DNA of 59,961 bases from Obelidium mucronatum (taxonomy: Eukaryota > Chytridiomycota > Chytridiomycetes > Chytridiales > Chytriomycetaceae). This document shows, piece by piece, positions 33,705 to 45,423 of the stretch (the first letter of the stretch is position 1; each line of letters opens with the position of its first letter). The notes beneath the pieces were generated by a model that was not told where the DNA came from, did no database searches, and worked only from the letters and a program-made list of their open reading frames with translations. The stretch covers positions 1 through 59,961 of the forward strand of contig JAIVFH010000166.1 of NCBI GenBank assembly GCA_025765595.1, in the 5' to 3' direction. The translations under genes and the position numbers were made by a program.

Positions 33705-35820
33705 CAACAAAGCCACTGACTCAACACGCGCTGCGGACAGCACTGCAGACTCTTCCGCTAAACGATACGCTTCCAGTGCTTCTGCACCAGCTGCGGCGCA
33801 AATCCACACTGGTGCACTGGTTGGGAATGCTCAGAACACTACTACTAACGCCAACACTCGGGTCCTTTGGCGACAAGGACGCCATTGCGAAGGCACTGTT
33901 TGAAGCGCTCTATTCGGGCAAGCCTGAAAAACACCAGGCTTTCAAACACGCGCTGGATGTTTACTGCGAGTGCAACGCCAGCTTGAAAAACCAAGTCATT
34001 TTAAAGTCAGCGGAAGCAAGTCCGGATCAAATAGTTAAGCTACGGCTGGAATCGATGCAAAAGGGAGTGAATGGGTCGCGTGTTCTCGAACTGAGCTCGG
34101 CAAATCCACCACTCTGGCTTGAGCGAGGCCGCGTTCTCGTCTTGACCACGCCCGACAAAAGGCGTGACCTTGTTTTTGGATATGTGTCTTCTGCGCGCTA
34201 TAAAAATATGCATGGAGCCTTTGAATTGACTACTTGTAATGCTTTGCCTGAGGATAACTGGACGCCGCCGTGTCGCGTTGAAGGTCGAACGTTGGATATC
34301 AACCTTACTTCTTACTTTGTGATGCTCGACGCTCTTAAAAAACGAGCGTATTCGATCCAACCAGGCTCAATATCACCCATAACTGATGTCACACTGCCGA
34401 CGAATACACCATCAAACCCTATCGACACACGAAACTACACTTACAACCTGCTTCATCCATTATCATCACTGAATGCCTCCCAAAGTCTTGCTGTCGAAAC
34501 CGCCCTTACTCAAAGAGTCTCTCTGATTCACGGCGGTCCCTGGATCCGGCAAAACCCACACTATTGTCGCCCTCATCTCAAAACTTCTCCACACACATCC
34601 AAAACAAACAATTCTCGTAACAGCGCCAACAAACCAAGCCGTAGACTCTATCCTCTCCCACTTTCTTGCCACGCATTCTCGGAACCCAGAGTTTAAACCG
34701 AATTGGGGTACAATCTTCAGAGTTGGAGTACGAGACCAAGTGCTTCCAGCACATCATGCATATCTTCCTCATTCTGAAACGAGGCCTGCTGAATCGCGGA
34801 TAGATAAACGCGTGTATTTCGCCAAGCTTGTGTTTTCCACGACGTTGGGTGGTGGTTTGAGTGTGATTGCGAGTAGAAAGTTTGACACGGTGATTGTAGA
34901 TGAAGCTGCACAAGTTTCACATTGTGTGGCTAGAGTGAGTGTTGTGAAGGCTAAGGAGCGGTGTATTCTTGTTGGGGACGATAAACAGCTGGGCCCTGTC
35001 ACGAGTGGATACAATCAGACCGTTGATGGCGAGAATACTTCAGGTGTTGACCACAGCAACAGTAGTGACGGCAGTGAAGTCAGTGTCATTGATGATGACC
35101 GAGTTTCTCCCCTCCGAATTCCACAAGAGTCTGTTTGAGATGCATCGCGAAGACAAGAGAATTCCAGTAGTGTTACTTGATGAGCAGTATCGAATGCCTA
35201 AAGAGCTGATGGAATTTTCAAATCAAACCTGGTATGATGGGAAAATCAAGAGTCATTCCAGCACTGCAAAGTCACCGCTTCAATCACCACCATTCCACGG
35301 AAAAAAGTTTATCAGATTCGTTAATGTGGATCATGGTAAAGAAACTGTTGGGTCAGAATCCATCAATGGATCCGTTTGCAACTCTGCCGAAGCGCACTTG
35401 GTGAAGGGGATTATAGAAAGCTTGTGGAAGGAAGGTCAAGGAATCGAATATCGGTGTAATTTCAGGATATGCTGCGCAAGTGAATCTGATTCGGCAAGTT
35501 CTTGGAGAAGTCGGGTTGAACTTTGTTGATGTTGTAAGTTGTGATTCATTTTTTATCTGTTTAGGGGCCAGGAGGCAGATGTCCGTAGTCTCACATTGCT
35601 TTTCTTTTTAATAGCGAACCTGTCGATGGATTTCAGGGACAAGAGAGAGACGTGATTATATTTTCTGCAGTCAAAACAAACGGAAACTTGGGATTTCTGA
35701 AAGACTACCGACGATTGAATGTCATGCTGACTCGTGCGCGGCGGGGAATTATCATTCTGGGTCACGAAAAGACTTTAAGAATGGATCCAGTCTGGTCGCG
35801 GTTATTGGATAGCATTTAAG
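33545..35820 (+). pseudogene. Upf1-like SF1 helicase (IGHMBP2/Hcs1 type), frame broken four times
   Basis: Readable almost end to end but needs one base removed at about 34538 (Walker A), 35109-35112 (C run), 35449 and 35621. Around these points the motifs are conserved: Walker A GSGKTHTIVAL, motif II VIVDEAAQVSHC, motif III VGDDKQLGP, LLDEQYRMPKELM, VISGYAAQVNLI, GFQGQERDVIIFS and RRLNVMLTRARRG. The last exon (35615 on) follows a real intron. The N-terminus is Arg-rich (MLRRATASRRR), so mitochondrial import is possible. No in-frame stops occur other than those created by the shifts. Either a young pseudogene or a set of consensus errors; the helicase class itself is firm. Confidence 0.8.
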
Positions 35821-36769
35821 AGATAGCATTTAATTTCTTTTTTTGGTGGGGATTTATTTATTTATAAGTTATTTATGTGCATCTCAATTGTAGTTGAAAT
35901 AAAATAGTATGAGCAGGAAAAAGTTCGCAGTGATCATCCAGACCATGCTCGTGTAGTCGACTCAACTATGTATCAGACTATGCTAACAGCTGCGTGTTTT
36001 GATTGCGAATTGAATGTCGTGCCATTCTACTTAAGACGTATAGCCAATCGCCATGTACCCACAAGTACAAATCATCAAGTGAACTGATGGTTGAAGCCAA
36101 ACATTGAAGCCAAACATTGATTGTAAATTTGTTATTAAATTAAGTCTTGTATATCTAATATTTATTGTCAATTTTCTCATATTGAATGCAGCAAGCACGT
36201 AATAACCAGAAGTGTTTCATCATTTGATGTTGGGAGAGTGGAGGGAGAGAGAAAAAAAGGGGCAAGTCGATCCTTGTTGGACTGAGAAAAGGCAAGAGTG
36301 GGCCTCACACAGATAGTACCACAGCCCTAAAGAACGCCATTTGATTAACGATTCACTCTCTTCTTTTCTGCTCTTCAACTGGCCAGAATCGCATGTTTTT
36401 TTGGTTTTGATGATGAAAATTTGCACACATTAAAAAATTGTGGAATTTTTTCTGATTGATCGAGGGCGAAGTGAAAATTTTCAGATTCTTCACTTTAGAA
36501 ATAAATATAGATCAATGGATTAATCCTTCACTAATTACCTATTTAATAATAAAATATCATTCTAATTATATCTGCCTTGCGACACAGGCTCTGATCAAAC
36601 AATGCCAGGTTGCTTCTGGCGATGTAAGGAAGTCAATAAGCTTGTCCAGACATGGCGATCCCGACGTTCATCACCTTCTTTGGAATGCCTTCACCAAGCA
36701 ACCCTAAAGAACTTGTAGACCTGTGTTGTGATAATAAATAATAAATAAAAATAAGCACCAAAAAAAATG
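35821..36769. other. intergenic region
   Basis: About 950 bp, AT-rich. A short frame at about 36590-36707 (HGDPDVHHLLWNAFTKQP) may be debris from the NTPase relic that follows. Nothing else recognised. Confidence 0.4.
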
Positions 36770-38245
36770 AAGCGACTGAAAGCCAAGCTGTGGGGCGCGC
36801 TTTTCGGCGACGCAGCACTGTTACTCATTTGGCACAATTCGAGTTGGAGATAATTGTCCTGCGTCAACCAAGAAAAATAAGAAATGCCAAGTTGTCAAGG
36901 ACTATCTGCTATGTTCACACTTATTATGAGCTGATCTTGAAAGACTTTTTTTTTTGTGAAAACATGACAGACATATTCCTCCAGCTTTAAGAACGACGCT
37001 TCTATGCCCATCGATACTTCTTACGGAAGAGGCCCACAGAGTCTTCCGCTGTTAAATATAAGCCATCTGCTTATTGCTTTCCAATCCCTCCCCAACTCTC
37101 CACTTGCCAAGGTATACACTGCAGATATATCACTCCACCTTCCCAGTGGCTTAACCCGTACAGCGTCTGGACTGTCAGAAGAATGCTTCATTAGTATCGA
37201 CGAGGACCGACGACACCTTAGACTATGGGTGCCCATTGTCAAACTTGGAAAACATTGTTACAACTTCAAGGTGTCCTTTCATCAGTCAAAAGATTAGAAG
37301 GTGATTTGGGTACATCATACTAAATCAATTATTAAAGATACACACAGCGGAATACTTAACATTCCCCGCATTCAATCCTGAAACATTCGATCTTTCAATG
37401 AAACATGCATTTCCGTTCTTTGAAGACAACCCCACCGATGAACACATCCCCTTATTGGGAAGGAAGGAGATACTATCGACAGTAAATGAAATCTTTACAA
37501 GCCGCTTGACACTGCAAAAGTATCGTCCAATCATTCTGAGTACGAGCCGTGGAATGGGGAAAACTTTTTTCTTGAAAAAGTTTGGTATGCAACAAGTTGA
37601 TTTCCATGAATCCCTTCCAGCGGTTAGGAGGCATTAGTATGCGGAAGAGTCTTATCTTTTGATTTTGGGAAGATGCCTGGGGCAATTATTTCCGTTGATG
37701 ATGTTTATTGCCTTCTTCACGAGACTCATGATTTATTTTCTGTGCAAAATGTTCCATGATTCAGTTGTAGATGGGATCTACTTTGAAGATATCGCATTCA
37801 AATCTATCAATATGAATCTGCATGGATGCCGTGAAGGAAAGGTTTTCTCAGTGGTTTAAATTCGTTATTTCGAAAGATGCTGAATCGATGATGGTGGAAT
37901 ACGTGCGGTTGACAAACCTGGCCTTCAATATTTGCTCTCATGTTCTTCCAGTCTTTTGTTTAGACGAAATCCAGTCTTTGGCATCAGTGGCGACTGGAAA
38001 TAATATCCAATCCTGTGGAATCAGAATATCACGCGTCAGCTGCAAAGAAATCAAAGAGCTATCATTCCCGGCTCTCTCTCCTCCTGACACAACTGGCGAT
38101 CAGCAAGCCAATCTGTATTTGTACTGGAACAAATGTTGCGAACGTTGTCCAAAACACTTCCATCATGCCGCAGATTCTGGCGCTGACAGCGTTTTCGGGT
38201 GAAAGCCTAATGTCGGACAGAAGTAAATTTGACATTGAGCAATGA
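36770..38245 (+). pseudogene. relic of a CRN-type NTPase gene
   Basis: Broken frames in order: an N-terminal piece (MKRLKAKLWGALFGDA, about 36768), a segment ending HLRLWVPIVKLGKH (about 37240), a P-loop region LLGRKEILSTVNEIF then STSRGMGKTFFLKKFGMQ (about 37460-37590), and VLPVFCLDEIQSLA (Walker-B-like, about 37950). Fungal and oomycete Crinkler proteins with P-loop NTPase domains have this 'RGMGKT' and 'DEIQ' pairing. Stops and shifts separate the pieces; no introns rescue them. It is divergent from the intact CRN genes at 45-50 kb. Confidence 0.55.
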
Positions 38246-38366
38246 GACATGATTATCGAGGATGGTTTGCTCAAGGAAAGTTCTGAAACCAGTAATTACT
38301 AAGAAATAAAAAAAGCCAAGTTAATAAAACAATGGTACCAAGTTTTTCTGACCTATAACAGGGCCT

Positions 38367-41300
38367 TTATTCCACTTTAACATCCTTGACCTCAGGAATC
38401 AAAACTTTGCCCACCAAAAAGTGACCGACAGTGAACAAAATAATCTGAAATACAATAAAAGTACTTGCAATAATAAAGTGGCTGATGGTGGTCCCGATTT
38501 CTAACCAGCTTCCATCGTCTCTCACCAAAAAGAAAAAGTTGAGTGTCATAATGTCAGTTGTACTCAGAACCAAGAGGAACAGACTGAATGCGGGAAGGCG
38601 GATGCTTCGCGAAATAACACCAAACACGGCGCTGAGAAGGAAAAACGGGACAAGGATCTTGACAATGAGAAGAGCGCCCATAATGACGGGATTAAAGACT
38701 GTCATGAAGCGATACACGGATTCGATAGAGAAGGAAGAGACCGACGCGATATTTCCGGTTCCAAAAAACGCAACGTTGATCAAGAAGAGGAAAATAGTGG
38801 CAGTTCGTAAATCATCGGTTGTGAGTGTGCGGAATTGAGATTCGCTCGCAGATTTCGCCTTTGTCACAGATCGCGTTACACGTCTTGTCACATCCTATTC
38901 AAACGTCAACTCTTATTACTGGCCATAAATGTATGGGGGCAGTACCTTGTAATCGCTTCCAAGTGGTTCATTACTCTTCAACTCTGAATACAGCTGTCGT
39001 TCCATCAACAACCATCCCAACAACGTTTGCGAAAAAAAGAAATAAAACAAAGCTTCGTAGCTAAACAATATAAACATGTTAAATTATGCTCCCCTGCTGA
39101 AATCAAAAGAATATCTCACCTCAAACTAAGCAAAATAAACAATGGTGCAAACGACAAGTAAATGACGACGAGGCCGGCGCAAGAAGTGGTGGCCTTCTTT
39201 AACTAAATCCAAAACCGGTATCACACCGCAAGAAGCAAGAATCGTCCAACTCACGACTTGATTCACAAATGGAAGACCCTCCTTCCGTTTCAATCGAATC
39301 GATGTGTCGTTAACAACCAGTATGCTTATGGCGATGATCAGCAGCTTTTCAGGGAGCGTTATTAAAAATATATTCGAGACAATCAAGAGTACCTGGACGA
39401 GGATGATAGTGGGTACTGAAGAGCGATGAGCCTTCTTTCCAGACGAAGGAAGAGTACGATGGAATATATAGTGGAAGTAAATAAGCAGCTAAAACCCCAG
39501 ACATGAAGATCAGGATCCCTCCGAAAGTGCTTTTAACAATGATTAAAATATTGCAGAGTCACTTGGAACAAGGTAACACCTACACCAAAAACATGTCTTC
39601 TCCATATTCCACGGGAAGCATTGTGAAAATACTTGTACATACGCAAACTACTCTCCAAAACCAAACAAGCTTGAAGTTTCTGGATCGGAATTCTTCGGGC
39701 ATTGGCCAAACCAAGCCAGCAACAATCAACGAAGGAGTCAGAATCTCTCGGCTGAAGTAGCTGTACACTAATATTTCGAGTGCTACTACGTATAAAGAGC
39801 CCTTGGTGATATTCCAAAATAGAAGACCAGAACTCAAGTTGGAAGAAATCAAGCTTCCACGCGAATTTCCGCTCCTTAAAGACTTGGGACCAGAGGTATA
39901 CGAGAAAAGCAATGTAGAGATAGTAATTTGGGTGTGACTTTTTCATGTACATAATTCCTGAGAAAACCAAAAAGACAGCGATGGCGCCCACCGGACACCT
40001 GTCCCAAGATGTTAAAAAAATACTGATAATTGCCGACACGAATAAAATAATGAAACATACGTGATTGCTTTCATCCTTCGCCGCCGCGACAGTTGATGAA
40101 CTTCCATAATTCTTCAACACAAACAACAAACTATTCAAAATCCATCCCAAGTACCCCACGGAAATCATTCCTCGCAAAAAGAGCCAATCATAGATCTGAT
40201 AGTATCGCAAGCCTTCAATGCAAAGCCCTCGCCTAATTCAACTACTCTTTGTTTCCGCCATCTCAATAAGGTCCTTATCAATGTATCCTTGGATATTCGA
40301 CACTAGAGATTGGTGATTTTCAAGGTATGGGAAGGGAACAAAATAGAGCTCAGTTCGTCTTTTGGACTCTTCCTTCACCAGGAACTGACGAAGAATTTGA
40401 ATAGCGTTGTTGAATGCAGCTTCCGCCTTGTACTTTTCAGTATTGTTCAAATAAGGGAGAGGTAGTTCGCCAACAGAATTCATTGGATACGGAACTCCAA
40501 TGAGAGTGGACTGTAAAATTCGAAATCAGTTTCCAAGCCCTTGGATTTCCCGAAACCCGCCCGTTATTCTCACCATCAGTGGAGCCACATCTGCTTGGTT
40601 CACGTCATTGCGCTGGAAATCATCCAACCCCCATCCAACGCTATATGAATCTACAGTTGGAGACTCCTTATTGGGTCCGGCAACTCCGGCGCCCCAGGCA
40701 ATCAACGGCGTTTCCGTGTTATCTGGGTGTCCATCACCATGATTTCCGCGATTACTCATTCCATGATCTGCCGTGAAAACATATGCCGTCTTTTTGTCGT
40801 GAGAGTAGAAACCTTCGAATTTGCGGATGAATTTGGAGATTCCTCGGTCAACAAGTTGGATATTTTCAAGGTATTCTTTCGAGTACGGTCTGTGACCGTG
40901 ACCGTTCGTATCCAAACCTAGGAGACTATTGGGTGTGAAAGAGAGAGTATTAGTTGTGTGTTGAGTACCAAAAGCAAAGTTTCTAGTAAATTAACTGGAA
41001 AAAGAAGACGATTCTATCGGAATGCAAGAGAGCCAATGTCGTTGAGTTTTTCTTTGCCTCTTCAAAGAATTCATCGACTTTATCAAACACCCAAGTGTCC
41101 AGCTTGCTGGCATCTAAGACCAAAAAAAAAACGTTAGTTATAAATTTTCCCTTCCCAAGACTCCCATATCCCAACTTTGGCGCGAAATCTTAAAATTGAA
41201 AGGCTCGATATTGCATACCTTCTTCGGCGAAATCCTCGAATTCGGGAGGGTACATGAATGTTTCAACCCGATTCGGATCTGAAGCTCCTTCAGCGAACAT

Positions 41301-41924
41301 GGGAAGAATATCAGGCGAGCCGAATGACCAAGTTTTCCTTGATTGGTTAAACAGAGAATCAAACTCGACTGGATTCGTTTGCCAACCTGTTTCATTCAGA
41401 ATCAGAACACCAGCACAATACAACAACCAAAAAAAAATATTTTCCCCACCATGAGTAACAGCACTGACGTCTTCATAGAATCCAGCAATCAAAGCAACAT
41501 GGCCTGGCCTGCTCTCGGTGGGCACATGCGTACGCGAAATACCCCACATTCCTTCATTGAGAACAATATTCTGCAAGAATGGAGCACGAGCGAGTTTGTT
41601 TTCAAACAGTTTATCAGCTCTAAGACCATCAGCTATACTTTTGATCATCAATATTTTTTTGTTGAGGGAGGGAGACAGAACTTCATACCAACAAACAGCA
41701 CAAGTCTCGAAGCAGGTGCGGGTTGAGGCGGATCAACTGGCCCCATTCCGTGAACAAGCGGCGATCGGAAGTAGATGTCAAAGATAGACCATGAATAAAT
41801 AACGTGAAAGACAACGCCAAAGAGAAGCAGACGGGCCAGCGAGGAGTCTTTTTTTGTCAACAAAGGAGAGATTAGCACAGACGGAAAGTGAAATGGGAGC
41901 TGAACCTGTTGATGGTGCTGCCAT
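38367..41924 (-). CDS. MCD4: GPI ethanolamine phosphate transferase 1 (Mcd4/PIG-N), frame problems
   Basis: At least ten exons; clear ones are 41906-41924, 41689-41847, 41450-41632, 41219-41386, 40996-41113, 40574-40925 and 40061-40510. Phosphatase/alkaline-phosphatase-like domain: [67 protein letters not shown] and [15 protein letters not shown] (metal-binding). The PigN membrane domain follows ([29 protein letters not shown]) to the stop at 38367. It adds ethanolamine phosphate to the first mannose of GPI anchors in the ER. Oddities: an in-frame TGA at 40238-40240, and single extra bases at about 39859-39863 and 39191-39194. As the gene is essential in yeast, errors in the sequence are likelier than loss. 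Confidence 0.88.
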
Positions 41925-42163
41925 GCTGTCACAAGAAAAACGTGTCAGTTTTGGTGAAATAATAAATTGTGTTGAGAAACAATGAAGACTTTAATCCAAA
42001 CAGAAGCCGTTGTGTCGTCATTTTATGGACCGAAAAGAAGCGGCGGAGTGTAATTGTTTCTATCTCCTTGGTTAGTATTACTGATCGCTCCCCCTTTCCT
42101 TTGTCAGGTCCAAACCAAACTTAAACCCAAAGAAACCTACATCGTGGACAACTCTTATTGACC
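41925..42163. promoter_or_regulatory. bidirectional promoter, MCD4 / PRIMPOL
   Basis: 239 bp between divergent start codons; no clear motif, AT-rich on the MCD4 side. Confidence 0.4.
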
Positions 42164-43793
42164 ATGTCAGATCCAAATCAGAGAAAGAAAACTGCTTCGT
42201 CGTTTGGAGAGAATTCCACCGCCAGGAATCAGCATTCAAGTACAGAAATCCACTTTGTTCGGACAAACCAATCTGACACATCTCTCCTAATCAGGGCTGT
42301 GGATACTTCATCCGAATCATTACGTGTATTCTCATTCGAAACGGATGCATTGAACCCGGGAAAGCGAAAGTTCTTGGTAACAACGTACCGCGGGTTCTGG
42401 TCAAAATACTGTAAACTGCCGCCGCAAGAACGTGTCTTTTATGAACTTATCCGCGAAAACACTCCATGCAAGCTCTACTTTGATTTGGAATATTCTGTGG
42501 CCTTGAATCCAAACACCGACTCTGAAAGAATCATGTCCGTTTTCAAGAATCTCGTTTTCAATGAGTTGCATTGTCTCTTTAAGATTTCACAGAAAGATTG
42601 CTGCTTGATAGACGTGAGTATTGTCTCAAATAGTTAATCCATTAAGTTTATATCTTCATTATATAGCTGTCTTCAACTACAGAATCAAAGTTTTCGAGAC
42701 ATTTGATATTCAATCTATCCAAAGCTGTATGGAAGGAATAACTCTCATGTCGGTGAGTACCATTAATGACGGCAGCTTCCGCTCAATGACGACTAACGTC
42801 AGGATACAGGACGCTTCGTCACTGCCCTTCTTCTCAAAATCAATAACGAACGGCGAAACCTTGAGCAGATTGAATCCAAAACACTTGAACAACAACAACG
42901 CCTATCTGACTTGTCATGTCTGTATGTTCATACTGAGAAAGGGTTGGCAACTTTCATTGACGAGGGCGTCTATTCCAAAAACCGAAACTTTCGGTGCTTT
43001 CAATCGACTAAAATCGGAAAATCCGCGTTCCTCACACAAGCGTCTGGCCAAAATAATGAATTAAACCCGAATCGGCCTGATTATTTCATATCGACTTTGG
43101 TCGGCTCTGTGCGATGGACCCCTGGAACACGAATCTTGGAAATGACCGCTGCCGGTATTCCCTCTCTAGTAGCTGGAGCCCAAACCCCTCGAACACAGCT
43201 GCGTCTATTGCCAAAACCTGATTCCTTCACCACCGTTCAACAAACCGAGACTTCTCAGTTCCCTCTCATAGATTCGTACATTTGCCAATGGATATATCAA
43301 AATGCTTCTGATGGAGGAGTTGGCCCATCATTCCCAACAAAACCTACCATCAAATCCGTATCCTGTTTCTCAAATGATAAGATTTTGCTGTATGCCATTT
43401 CTGGAAACAAGTTCTGCTTCAATGTTCAGAGACACCATAAATCCAATGGCGTTTATTATACAGTTGATTTGAAACGCGGTGTATTCAATCAAAGGTAAAA
43501 CAGAGAGCATAATTATTGCGGCGTGGGAAGAAATAGGCGACTAACAGGTGATATTCAGATGTCATGACTATGATTGCCGTCACTTCATGTCTCAAGACCA
43601 TTCAGTACCAGTAAACTTGAATCCTTACGCTTTTGAACCAGAATCGAACGCAGCAGACAATCCAGGTGGGGGAGAAGAAGAAGAGAAAGACAGTGAGCCA
43701 GAGGAAGCGATAGACGCAGACGAAGAACTTCATTGGTGGAACGGAATCACGGATCAAGAGTTGCTCGAAGTAGAAGGCGTCCTGACAAAATGA
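42164..43793 (+). CDS. PRIMPOL: primase-polymerase PrimPol
   Basis: Four exons (42164-42613, 42667-42752, 42810-43494, 43559-43793), about 484 aa after allowing for one extra base at about 42735. The archaeo-eukaryotic primase core is seen in ERVFYELIRENTPCKLYFDL (catalytic D-x-E), SSTTESKFSRHLIFNL (S-x-H) and GVYSKNRNFRCFQSTKIGK. The C-terminal zinc finger is CFNVQRHHKSNGVYYTVD with RCHDYDC after the last splice, and a long acidic tail ends in WWNGITDQELLEVEG, as in animal PrimPol RPA-binding tails. PrimPol reprimes stalled forks in nucleus and mitochondria. Confidence 0.9.
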
Positions 43794-43959
43794 GGCGACA
43801 AGAAAAACAAACTTCAACTCACATGAAAATTATCAAACTTCTTTCTTTTTTTAATAACGCCAAATCAAGCAATAAGTAAACTGAAAAATAAAGAGACATG
43901 TGTTCACACAAACCAAAAAGGCTCTCTCGAATAAAACCCACCCCAATTTCCGATCACCA

Positions 43960-45391
43960 TCATCCTCTAAACTGGTACCTTTCAGAGCGGGCGCGTTTTT
44001 CCTCCTAAAAGTGACAAATGAAAGTGAAGATTAAAATATCAATTTAAAGCATCAGAAGAAAACACTTACAATTGATTCTTCATTGTCAGCAAAAATAAGA
44101 AAAGCCTGTCCAACCATTCTCGATGAAATATAGTTTGCACTCACTGGTTCGACTACTAAGGAATGCTGTTCCGGAAGCTCGGTCGATGGTTTTTCAGTGC
44201 TGCTGGTTGGGTTGGCAGTTTCTGGAGGAGGTACGAATTGTTGTTGGGGAGAGTTTGACCCACCAGCTGAAACAGATGGTTTTACGGGTAAAGACGGATG
44301 CTGTTGGGATTCCGATTGGTCAGGAAGTGGGGCATTAGCATCTACTTGGGGTAGGTTGTTCCTGGGAGGGATTGCAGTTGCAGCTGATGCTGGATCAAAG
44401 TGATGGCCAGGTAGCAGGAGGCCATCCAGGCGGAAAGCCAGCCTGACCCTGGAAGAGGAGGGAAACCAGGTGGCATCGCCATCCCAGGGAAAGGCGGCAT
44501 TCCAGGGCATTCCCCGGCGGCATCCCAGGCATTCCCGGCATTCCCAGGTGGCATCCCAGATGGCATTCCATGGTGGCATCCCCGGCATTCCAAGGGGCAT
44601 TCCAGGGGGCATTCCAAGGGGCATCCCCGGCATCCCGGCGGCATCGCGCCAAAGCCGGGCGGGAAGCCCGGCGGGAAGCCCGGCGGAAAGCCCGGCAGCA
44701 TCGCCGGCATCGCCGCAAAGCCCGGCGGCGGCAGCGCGCTCGCGGCGGCCAGCGCCTCGCGCTGCGCCTGGAAGGCGGCCAGCTGCTCCTTCAGCGCGTT
44801 TGGATTCGCGTCGATGTGCGCGCGCTTGCCGCCGCCGCCGCCGCCCGCCGCCGCGATGTGCGCCTGCAGATCGGGCTCCGGGATGCCCTCCATGCCGAAG
44901 ATCTCCACTTCGACGGACTCGCGTCCGGGGAGCGTGTTTTCGAGTCTGGGGGTGTGTTGAGTTTGGCTGAAGAACTGCGAGAAGCGAAAGCACACACCTG
45001 GTCAGCACCTCCTTGTGCACTTGCATACAGTGGACAACGAGTCCGCCCGCCGTGTTCATCTTCTTGTTGCAGTGCGAGCATTTTAGGTGCTTTGCCCGTT
45101 GGTGGTCAATCAGGATCTTTTCATCGTCAAACGAGCGGTCACAGTACCTGCAAAAAGCATGCAGCAAAAGATGCTCAGAAATATAAACCACAGTTTTGAT
45201 AGTCGCCTTACCAGCACCACGGCTTGAGTTCGTTGGATCTCTTCTTTTTCTGTTTGAGTTGAAATAAACAATATTAGCATCGATACTGTGGTGAACCTCT
45301 GAGACATTCTGATAGAGATCCCGCGGAAGGAGAAGAGTTCTAATTGATGGGCGGTCGGTGGTTTTAATGAGGCTGCGCTTACCTTTGCCAT
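43960..45391 (-). CDS. BuGZ/ZNF207-like zinc-finger protein
   Basis: Six exons: 45383-45391 (only Met-Ala-Lys), 45212-45249, 44998-45147, 44467-44945, 44070-44389 and 43960-44004; about 346 aa. N-terminal double C2H2: [36 protein letters not shown] and [15 protein letters not shown], then [13 protein letters not shown], all characteristic of BuGZ. A Gly/Pro/Met low-complexity middle ([11 protein letters not shown]) fits phase separation by animal BuGZ. The C-terminus [19 protein letters not shown] is the GLEBS-region end that binds Bub3 at kinetochores. The intron at 44390-44466 has a weak GTTTCC donor but keeps phase; read through, the region would need two frame corrections. Confidence 0.85.
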
Positions 45392-45423
45392 TATTGCGTT
45401 GTTTTTTGAGACGAAAATAAGGA
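45392..45423. promoter_or_regulatory. 32-bp divergent start region, BuGZ / CRN1
   Basis: The BuGZ ATG (minus) and CRN1 ATG (plus) are 32 bp apart. This segment and BuGZ intron 1 are copied twice more downstream with the array, so CRN promoter elements probably lie within BuGZ intron 1. Confidence 0.5.

Noticed and set aside
40011..40060. Intron in MCD4 after the GTATG at about 40060
   Set aside because: Every acceptor tested puts the next conserved membrane segment out of frame, while reading through keeps it in frame.
44395..45199. Arg/Ala-rich frames on both strands in the BuGZ low-complexity region
   Set aside because: They result from the Gly/Pro/Met repeat read in other frames.
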